Positions 55,433 to 64,000 of a stretch of 64,000 bases of DNA are shown in pieces (within the stretch, counting starts at the first letter, position 1; every line of letters starts with the position of its first letter). Source of the DNA: Corinectria fuckeliana. Lineage: Eukaryota; Ascomycota; Sordariomycetes; Hypocreales; Nectriaceae. Where the stretch lies: the NCBI GenBank assembly GCA_019137255.1, contig WPDH01000154.1:106433-170432 (forward strand), in the 5' to 3' direction. Made by a program: the position numbers and the translations under genes. Below the pieces are notes generated by a model that worked only from the letters and a program-made list of their open reading frames with translations, ran no database searches and had not been told where the DNA came from.

Positions 55433-57115
55433 CTACTTTTGGAACGTGGAGGCACTCCTGTTGAAAGCTTCCGCCATCCCAGCATAGAGCAGCTCAATAG
55501 CCGCCTGTTCTGTCTCAGTCCCAGTGAAAATCCCTCCGTCGCGTAAGGGGAAAACTAACTCGTGCAAGTCCTTGGCCAGGTCTCGAAGTGGAACAAAGTC
55601 GGCAGAGAACTCGCTTAAGATCCCCCTGAATCCCTCGGGGCTCATGTCGGCAGCCTTTGCCTGTCTGACGGCACGGAAGTCCATTGAGCACCATTTCCAG
55701 AGCCGAGACGTCTTTGGCAAGCCCTCCAAAATTTCATAGGCATGGTCGTGCTTGCTGTCGTTTGCAATGGCCAACCACAGAAACACGTAGAATAGAGATT
55801 CCAGGTCATGTCGATACGTGTGTGGTTTCTCAGAGAGGATGCCGATGGCCATGAAACCGTCCGACCCAACCATAGGCTCAACAGCGCGAGCCTTTTCAAG
55901 ATCCAACGCCTGGTCGAAGTCGATCAAGATACCCTTAGAGCTATCGGCGCTGGGGTGCAGAGCGATGACCAAGTTCTTGATGGCAATATCTCGGTGGAGC
56001 ATCCTTCCATCCACGTAGAGAGACCGGAGGGCCTTGACGAGGTCGCCCAAGACCCGATTCGAAAGTTTGCGTCGATCTGCGAGCTTCTGGGGAAGGCCGA
56101 GAGGGCTGGTTGCGGCGCACGACAAGGTGCGATCGACAAACTGCCGAGGAAATTGCAGCCCACTACGAAGGTCGGCGACGCTGACCAAGTCCTGGTGACC
56201 TAGGACCTGGATGACGCCCTAGACGTTGCGCTCGCGCGCCAGTTTCAACAGGCGGAGCTCCGCAGGCGTAGTGTCGACTCGTCAGGAAAACTTGACGACA
56301 ATGTTTGGCTCCGCGGTAGTCGATTCCGAAGCCGTAAAGCAGGTCGTTCTGAGCCCAACCAAGTAGTCTGGTGCTGCAACTATCTCTGGTCGGAGATAGA
56401 ACTTGTCGCCCTGGTCAAAGGTGACGTAACTGGGAGATCCAGGTCGACGCTTCACAAACATGTTGATGCCACATTCTTCACCACTCATCATGCCGTAGCC
56501 CGTCAGAATACGCAGCAGGAGGTGGGGGCTCTGCGCCAAGTCGAGCGTCTCACTGCTGTAAGCGCCCGAGCGATCAAAGACCCAGAGCTCCAAGGTGGTG
56601 CCGACGAGGAGGAAAGCATGCAAAAAGTGTCGAGCCGGCTGGCTCTTGAATACCTGCAGTGCACGTGCACTAAAGCGCAGAAAGTCGTCATCGTCACCCG
56701 CTACGAGGGGGGCGTCGCCGTAATGGTATTCGCCATACACGCGGGTGCTGCCTGCGACGGCCGGGAGATCAGATGTCTCGAGATAGATGCTGGCGCTAAA
56801 GCGGCTATCTAGTGCGCTGATGGACTGGCTTCGGAGGCGAAAGCTGGGATGGTCGGCGAAGAAGCGGGACTGAAAGGTAGCAAGCCATTCCACTAAGGCG
56901 TCTAATAAGTGGGCAAGTCTAAAGAGGTCCGCGGACAGCTTATTAATGACGTGGGCCGACTTAGTGTCGTGCGGGTCGGTGCTGTAGACGGTATTTTGAA
57001 CCGCAGCGGACCAGCGCTGGTCCTAGAAATATTTGACTAGGAAGCCATCCACACCGCAGAACACGTTGTCTTTTAACTCGTCCCGAAAGGATTGAAGGGC
57101 AGCGTCGGACAGCAT
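55433..57115 (-). pseudogene. FunK1-type fungal protein kinase with three nonsense mutations
   Basis: From an ATG at 57115 (MLSDAALQSFRDELKDNVFC) one minus-strand frame runs 561 codons to 55433 without any indel. It is interrupted only by TAG (57025-57023), TGA (56284-56282) and TAG (56221-56219). FunK1 landmarks are present in order: an N-terminal region with WLATFQSRFFADHPSFRL, VYGEYHYGDAPLV and HAFLLVGTTLELWVFDRSG; the catalytic loop GRMLHRDIAIKNLVI (about residues 370-384); the DFG-equivalent ILIDFDQAL (about 395-403); and MAIGILSEKPHTYRHDLES, typical of this family. In relatives, tryptophan stands where the second and third stops fall (FSWR, VWGV), so TGG to TGA/TAG changes are likely, as RIP makes. 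FunK1 proteins are fungal-specific kinases of unknown substrate. Confidence 0.85.
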
Positions 57116-57440
57116 GCTGAAAGGAGAGGTCGACGATCTGGTATTGTGCCTATATGGAGTGGTTAGCTCTGGTGGGTCTGAGTGAGGGAGGCTGTTGGTG
57201 GGTGACCACCTATTATGAGAGATATGACCTGCCTAAGAGTAAGGTGCCTTACCTTTTGGTGTGGCGGTCATTGACGGAGGCCCAGCTACGCGGCCTAATT
57301 GTGGGTGCGTGGCAGGGTTTAGTCTTCGGAAATGACTAGGCGAAGCGCGTAAGGAAGCTGTGGCCAACCTAAAGGGCAGGCGATGGTGCCCTCGTGAATG
57401 GCGTCAGACTTAAGTTAACAAGCTAAAGTTGAGAAAGGGT
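57116..57440. other. upstream flank of the FunK1 relic
   Basis: This is the last GC-balanced stretch before the AT-rich block. A 61-codon plus-strand frame at 57154-57339 has no recognisable content. It probably held the FunK1 promoter. Confidence 0.4.
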
Positions 57441-60400
57441 AAGTCTTGCACATTTGAAATCGAAAGAAAATAGGGCTTAAACCTCGTGGTATATATAGCT
57501 CTAACTGTCTTTGCCTAAGGCATTTATAAACATATAGTCTAAGCACTACTTATAACTTTTTCTTTCTTATAAATTAAACTTACTTTATATATATTTTTAT
57601 CTTATCTTACTTAAGCTATTATAATAGCTCTTATTATTTAAGTTTACTTTTATTAGCTAAATAATATTTAAAAATACTATATTTAGTATTTAAAAGCTAT
57701 TTAAGCTAATTTATACTTTTTATAATTACTTAAGCTTTAATTTTATTTATATATTTTTACTTTTAATTTATACTAGTTATATTTCTTACTAATAAACTTA
57801 AAAAATTACTAAAATACTATAATAGTTAGTACTAATACTATTAACACCTAATATAAGCTTTTAAGGCTTAACCTTAAAGCTTGCCTAAATAGTAAGCTAG
57901 CAGCTTTTTTAAAAGCGCTTAATAAGCACTTACTAAATACTTATTAAATAGAAGCTTTATAATATACTAATACCTACCTTTATAATTTTTATATTTACAC
58001 TTTAGTTATACTAACTTTTATAAATACTTAATAAAACTAAATTTAAAAAAAAGGTAAGCTTATAACTTAAAAAGCTATTAAGCTATAATAAAGCTAGTTT
58101 AAATAAGTAGCTAAAAAAATATTAAAATATTTATATATTTATTTATTTATTTATACCTAATTTAGCTTACAGCTATCTAGTCCTTCTTCTAAGTAACTTA
58201 GACTAATCTATAATAAGAGGGAAAAACCCTAATAGTAAGCTATAAGATAAAAAACCTCTTACTACTTTTACCTAAGAGGGGAGTAAGTTAAGCTTAGTAT
58301 ATATATATAGTAATATAAGTTATAAGTAGGTCTACTTTATAAGAAAAGCAAATTATATACTTATAATAATAAGTTCTTATAGGGCTTAGCCTGAATTATA
58401 TACTAAAATTTAATTAATTCTAAGTTAAGTCTAAGTTGCTTATACTACTTATTCTTATCCTTTTAGGTATTATTCTTCTTACTAACTAGTATTAGTATAC
58501 TTTCTCTAGCTTTTAATAGTATTTACTCTCTTAATTAGTTAATTAGTCTAAACACTATAGAGGTTAAACCTAAACTTAAGTCTAGTCTAGCTTAAGACTG
58601 TTTTAAGAGCTGCTTAAGCCCCCTCTAGGCAGGGTGGTTTAGTACTATAGTTAGTATTAGTATTAATACTATTATATCTTATAGTAAGCATATTATATAT
58701 TTATACTACTTACTTAGAATACTAAACTGTGTAGGTCTCTCTATATAAGTATTTCTCACTTATTCTTACTTCTTTTACACTATATAGCATATATAAGACC
58801 ACACTAGGTATATACTATTATAGTTATAACATACTAAAAAGATCTTACTAGTAGAGGTAAGATATATTATATCTCTTATATAGTAAGCCCTCTTATAGTA
58901 GCTATACTCAGCCTGTTCCTAATAGTACTATATAATATATCTAAAGTGAAAACACTTAAAGTACTACCTAAGTTAAATCTCCCCTAAATAAAGCTTAGTC
59001 TAATATACCTTTATAGCTATAATTATATCTTAGTTATAAAGTTTATTTATATCTATTAGTTTAGTTAATAATATAACTAGTAACTAGTAAGGTCTAGCTA
59101 TATAATAGCTTTATAACAGTTTTATAGTATATATCTTAATACTATTCACTTATTAAATATTTACTATAAGGTTCTTAAGTAAGCCTCTTATACAGCTAGT
59201 TAAGACTCTCTTAGTAACTATTATAAACTACCTTAAGACCTAATACACACTTATACTAAAAACAGTAAAAATCTAAGTATTATCCTTTAGAAGATTTATA
59301 ATTAGTTTATAAAAGAGGACTATAATATCCCTGCTAAGAAGGTAGTATAAGGCTACTATAAGTAAAAAGTAACCCCTTAAGAGGATACAGTTAATAATTA
59401 TTATAGTATCTAATAGTATATAGGATATAATATTAGAAGCTATATTAGGCAACCTAATAATAATCTTCTTACTAAGGTGAGGAGGGATTACCTTTAATAG
59501 TAGTACTATTAGGAATAAGAGTATCCTCTTATTATAAGTAACTTAGGCTTAAGTTAAAGCCTTAGTAGGTGTTTTCTAAAGGGTAGCTAATACTACTTTT
59601 TTAATAGTAGTTATAATTATTTCTGTGAGGGATAGTAAGATTAGAATCTTACTACTTATATATTAGGTATAGCTTATAGTAGTATTAGCTAAAGTTGTTA
59701 CTATTCTCTAAACTAAGAGAAAAACAGCTACTAGGATAATTACTTTAAGTTTATATTTAGTCTTAATAATAAGATCTTTAAATTAATTATAGGTTATTTT
59801 TATACTAGGCTTAGCCTGTAGTAAGAGTGGGTTTTATAGTAAAAAATTTTTCTTAAGAGGAGAAGAGAAATAGTTTACAACCTTAATATCCTCTATTTCG
59901 CCTAGCCTGCTTATTACACATAATATAGTAATAATATAAGAGCAGAAAGAAGGTAAAAAAGGTTTATAAAGAAAGTTAGTTAGGTTAGAATAGATTTTAA
60001 AGGTATAACTAAGATATAGTAGGGGTAACTATTAAATGTTTATAAAAGGTTATATCTAATAGTATATAAAATATAATATTAGGAGCTATACTAAATAACC
60101 TAATAATAATCTCTCTGCTAAAGTAAGAGAAGATTACTTTTAATAGTAGTACTATTAAGAATAAAAGCATCCTCTTATTATAAGTAACTTAAGCTTAAAT
60201 TAGAGTCTTAATAGGTGTTTTCTAAAGAGTAGCTAATACTACTTTTTTAATAGTAGTTATAATTATTTTTATAAGAGATAGTAAGATTAGGATCTTACTA
60301 CTTATATGTTAAGTATAGCTTATAATAGTATTAGCTAAAGTTACTATTATTTCTTAAACTAAGAGAAAAGCAGCTTTTAGGATAATTACTTTAAGTTTAT

Positions 60401-61619
60401 ATTTAGTTTTAATAATAAGATTTTTAAATTAATTACAAGTTGTTTTTATATTAGGCTTAGCTTATAGTAAGAGTAGGTTTTATAATAAAAAATTTTCCTT
60501 AAGAGGAGAAAAAAGATAGTTTATAATCTTAATATTCTCTATTTTACCTAGCCCGCCTGTTATATATAATATAGTAATAATATAAGAGTAGAAAGAAAGT
60601 AAAAAAGGTTTATAAAGAAAGTTAGTTAGGTTAAAATAGATTTTAGAGGTGTAACTAAGATATAGTAAGAGTAACTATTAAATATTTATATAAGGTTAAA
60701 AATATTTATATATAATTTTAGTATTAAAATATATAAGAATTAAGTATATATAAAATAACAGGTCTTAATTTTATCTAGAGAAGTTTAGTAGTTTATTATA
60801 AATTAAGCGCTTTTTTAAAGTATTTTATTAGTAGGAGATATAATTAGTATAAACTAACTATCTAACTAAAGCTATTAGCTTAAAAAAGGAGATATATAAA
60901 TAAGATTATAGCTTAGGTAACTATAAAAAACATAAAACAGATTAGACTGCTTTTAAGTATTAGATTTAATACTTTTAAAGGTAATTTAGCTAGTAAGAAT
61001 AAGAATAAATAATAAGAGCTATTATAACAGCTAGGTAAGATAAGATAAAAAGTAATAAAAGGTAAAATAAAAATTAAGAAGGAAAAAAGTATTATCTTTT
61101 ATTAAGATTAAGTAAAATAACTACTTTAAGTAGTAACTACTTATAGCTAAGCTTTATATATATTAAAACTCTTATACTAATTAGTACTATTATAAACCTC
61201 TCTTATAACCTAATACTTATTCTTAAGTATACTAAGAGTTACACTCTAAATAATAAAAGAAACTTAGTTAATAGTCTAGTCTTCTTCTAATTTATCTAAA
61301 AGTAATATATCTACTTATTATATCTCCTTTTATTCTTTTAGTCTGCCTTTTTACTTTCTTATTATTTTTTATCTTTTCTTATCTTATTATATATTTTAAT
61401 ATATCTTATTACTCACTTTAAGTATAGTTCTAAGCAGCTAATTTATCTATATAAAAAGAGTAAGTAGTAAAAAGTAAAAATTAGAAGAGAGTATAAGCTA
61501 TTACTACTAGGATAAGCTATTACTAAAGACTTATAAGCCTATTAGGTATATTTATAGCTTAAGTGTTAGTTATAAGGTAATAGTAAGTTTAAGTGTTAAA
61601 AACTTAAGTGAGAGTAAGT
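57441..61619. other. AT-rich, stop-saturated RIP-like block
   Basis: Sequence is dominated by TA, TT and AA, with CA and TG scarce, and no open frame of useful length on either strand. This is the compositional signature of repeat-induced point mutation on former transposon copies. A tandem duplication inside it is listed separately. Original coding content cannot be read. Confidence 0.8.
59411..60696. repeat. tandem duplication of an about 645 bp unit
   Basis: Unit A (about 59411-60051) and unit B (about 60057-60696) align along their whole length in direct orientation, offset 645-646 bp. Shared long blocks include the TAATAGTAGTACTATTA segment and the tract ending in AAAGAAAGTTAGTTAGGTTA. 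Nearly all differences are C/T or G/A, so the copies diverged by transition mutation, as RIP produces. The identity of the unit is unknown. Confidence 0.9.
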
Positions 61620-62860
61620 TTATTAAAAGTATATCTTATTATCCTATTAGTAGCAGCTTTTATTTGTTAATTAGCTATAGTATCTAATTTTATACTTTTC
61701 TCTTTTTAAGTAATATCTCTCCTTTATAAAGCCCTTAATAACACCCCTAGGATATTAGTTGTTAGATTTGCAGATGATATAAACCTGCTAGTATTTAGCT
61801 GTAACACAAAAGAGACCTAAACCCAGCTTAAGGCTGTGTAGAAAATATATAATAATTAGGCCTAAACAAATAGTATAACCTAGAAACCAGATAAAGTATA
61901 ACTCCTCTACTTTACTTGTAAACATATAGCAGACTAGATACAGATCTAACTTAGAGACTTAATAGTATAGCCTACTTAAACCTGTAAGTTTCTTAGACTC
62001 TTCCTCTATTATAAACTACTATAGGGCCTATATATAGACCATCTTAAAGGGAAACTTAAGTGCTAATACTAGGCTCTCACTATAATTACTATAAGCATAT
62101 AAGAGGTTAGCCTTAAAGGAGTAAGGTTAATCTATATATAAGTTATCTGTTTTACTATAGTCTATAGTGTAAGAGCCTACCACACCTTAACAGCCCCTAA
62201 TAGTAAGCCTTAAGGTATTATATAAGTACTTATATTAGAATAGACTTAGAACCTATATGTGGTAGTAGAGGCTTATAAAGCTATACCTGCTTGCCTACTA
62301 GAGATAGAGCTAGCTATCTCTCCTCTTAATATTTACCTTAATAAACTAGCCGCCTAATTTTATAGCTATACTAAGAGATAGAATACTACTTAGCTTATTA
62401 GGGCTACTACTACTATAGCTTTAAGGTGGATTCGCTATAAGTAGTAGCAGGGACTATAATAGTAACTATAGTAAGAAGTTAGAGATTAGCTTAAAAGCTA
62501 GCTCTCTTATAAAGGGTATAAACTAATATTAGTAGTGATAAAAGCTTATACTCTTTCTAAATAAACTATATAGTAGACCTAACTTTAAGATAAAGTGAGA
62601 GAGTGCTAAAAGACTAATTAACTTAAACTAGCTAAAGCTTATCCCCCTGCTAATAATAAAAGAGTATTACACTTATACTAAGACCTTAATAAATATTAAA
62701 GCTTAATACTTATATAGCTATAAACAGGAAAAATTAGTCTTAGGAGCTTTCTCTTCTAGAGGTGTATACTTAATATATCTTTACTATAGTACTTATATAA
62801 AACTAGTAAAAAAACATCTAAACATATTATTATCTTTTACCTTAGGTATACTAAATAATA
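61620..62860 (+). mobile_element. Tad1-like LINE (non-LTR retrotransposon) relic, reverse transcriptase to C-terminus
   Basis: One plus-strand reading frame, broken by many stops but without visible frameshift, carries LINE ORF2 landmarks. The reverse transcriptase active-site box is RFADDINLLVFS (FADD at 61767-61778), preceded by a decayed NFILFSF. AYKAIPACLLEIELAISPLN is at 62271-62330 (Tad1-type AxxxxPxxxLExExxxxPLxxYL), TGKISLRSFLF at 62724-62756, and KTSKHIIIFYL near 62811-62843 (the C-terminal E-T-x-x-H-I-L-x-x-C-P region). All four blocks are in phase. In-frame TAA/TAG codons replace expected Gln, Trp or Arg codons, as RIP would cause. The 5' part is not readable. Confidence 0.8.
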
Positions 62861-64000
62861 AAGACACCTAATAAACCCACTATAAAACTAATATAAGTTT
62901 AGGCTCTAACTATCTAAGTGTAAAACTGCTTAACTACTTACCTAGTAGTTTCTAAGCTAATATATTATCTTATACTACAAACTAGCCCTATAAATCTATA
63001 GTAACTATAATTAAGTTTATAGCTTTATAACAGGAATAGTATACTACCACACTAAGTACTTCTTACCCCCCTTATAAGGAGTATAAAATACACCTAGAAA
63101 AAGCTATAAAGGGTAAAAAACCAGCCTAATTATAATAGCTGCTAATCCTAATTAAATCCTCTAACCCCCTATTAAAATCCTCTAAGCTTATAGTACTAAC
63201 TTATAGACCTAATCTAAACCTACACTTTTACTACTTACTATCTAACCTTATATATTTATATTACTCTTCTTTACACCTTTACTAGCAGTAATATTATTAC
63301 TAGCCTTACTAGTCTTATTATTACTATTACTATCCTTCTTACTAGTTCCCTTAGGGGCTAATAACCTAACTGCTATAGAGATAAAAATACTCTCTAGACA
63401 GGTAAGAGCTAAAACTATAACATATTTAAGGCGCTTAAGCATCTTAGTAATATAGTTAATCCTGCTAACTAGTATGTTAAACTAGTTAGATATTAGGCTT
63501 ATAGTTACTACTATAAGCATAATATATACACACTTAGGAGCCTAACTCTTTGCCTAAAGGGCTGTATTTTTAAGCCTCTTAAGCTTCTCCCTCTATATAC
63601 TATTAGCTTACACACACACTATAAAACTAACTTACACTTATATTATTAGTACCCCTCTCTTACTAGAGAGCCTTCACTAGGGCTTAGATAGTAATAATAA
63701 TAGTAAATAGTAGGGCTTTATATATTTTATATATATAAGTATAAGCTATATAGCTACCTACTATAATATTCACCTAGTCTTAGTAGAGACCTACTATACT
63801 GTTTTTACCTATTTATATAATATATATAAAATAGAGAATAGCTTATATTACTCCCTTTAGAGTAGTAAACTCCTCTCTTAAAGTAGTAGTACTCTCTGTC
63901 TTAGCTTATCTCTTTCTCTTAGCCTATATAAGATTAGCTTAGATATATAGCAGATTTATAGTAAAAGAACTTACTCTTATAGCTAGTATTATTATTATTA
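62861..64000. other. AT-rich RIP-like block continuing to the window edge
   Basis: It has the same TA-dominated composition. One minus-strand frame of 64 codons (63442-63248, MLKRLKYVIVLALTCLES, then APKGTSKKDSNSNNK) survives. It could be a decayed gag/ORF1 piece of an oppositely oriented retroelement, or chance; I cannot decide. Confidence 0.6.

Noticed and set aside
57154..57339. 61-codon plus-strand frame upstream of FunK1
   Set aside because: It has no start context, domain or homologue that I recognise; it lies in the presumed FunK1 promoter.
59411..60696. CRISPR-like or LTR pair interpretation of the duplicated unit
   Set aside because: Two directly adjacent long copies without spacers or enclosed coding region fit a tandem duplication, not a CRISPR array or an LTR element.

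Overview
The window reads as nuclear DNA of a filamentous ascomycete (Pezizomycotina, most likely Sordariomycetes). The protein-coding genes are GC-rich at third positions and carry introns of about 45-130 nt with GTNNGT-type donors, CTAAC/CTGAC branch sites and (C/T)AG acceptors. The recognisable proteins are typical fungal orthologues, and AT-rich, stop-saturated blocks look like repeat-induced point mutation (RIP) of transposons. A genus cannot be fixed by eye. The mix of sharp AT-rich blocks and TAGGTACCTA-type motifs is compatible with Glomerellales such as Colletotrichum or Verticillium, but that is only an impression.

Left half, about 1.6-28.7 kb, is ordinary euchromatic housekeeping DNA: a sphingolipid delta-4 desaturase, the ER VAP/Scs2 protein, a UBA-UBX p97/Cdc48 cofactor, ribosomal stalk protein P1, a UPF0662/DUF2408 protein, a mitochondrial YciI-like protein, a short acidic-tailed unknown protein, a peroxisomal acyl/oxalyl-CoA synthetase ending in AKL, the F-BAR/C1/SH3 actin regulator Bzz1, a three-finger C2H2 factor and an MFS anion:cation symporter. 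A protein-kinase N-lobe fragment sits in the middle as a relic. Exon-intron structures could be worked out base by base for nearly all of these, including micro-exons of 23 nt (SCS2) and 25 nt (synthetase).

Middle, 28.7-51.1 kb: a 4.3 kb stretch without recognisable genes leads into a 1022-residue Ser/Thr-rich secreted mucin/adhesin-like protein with internal tandem repeats. From about 36.9 to 42.1 kb the DNA is accessory in character: small two-exon genes of unknown function, degenerate frames, a 0.2 kb segment present twice with transition-type differences, a duplicated TATA-bearing segment and a broken SNF2-type helicase C-terminus. Conserved genes resume with an F-box-like/zinc-binding protein, mitochondrial ribosomal protein mL58 (Mrpl20) and a Ser/Pro-rich unknown protein whose leader has its own intron.

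Right end, 53.3-64 kb: an AT-rich, RIP-like compartment. It encloses a GC-richer island (about 53.8-57.4 kb) with a RecQ-type helicase fragment whose Walker A motif is altered, an incomplete unknown gene, and a FunK1-type fungal protein kinase whose single 561-codon frame is intact except for three stop codons, each where tryptophan would be expected. Beyond 57.4 kb almost no open frame survives. Within it I can still read one reading frame of a Tad1-like non-LTR retrotransposon (reverse transcriptase FADD box to the C-terminal region) on the plus strand, and a tandem duplication with a unit of about 645 bp. I found no convincing new multi-gene system. The items most worth a second look are the RIP-inactivated FunK1/RecQ island, the LINE relic, the paired segments at 39-40 kb, and the unknown intron-bearing small genes.
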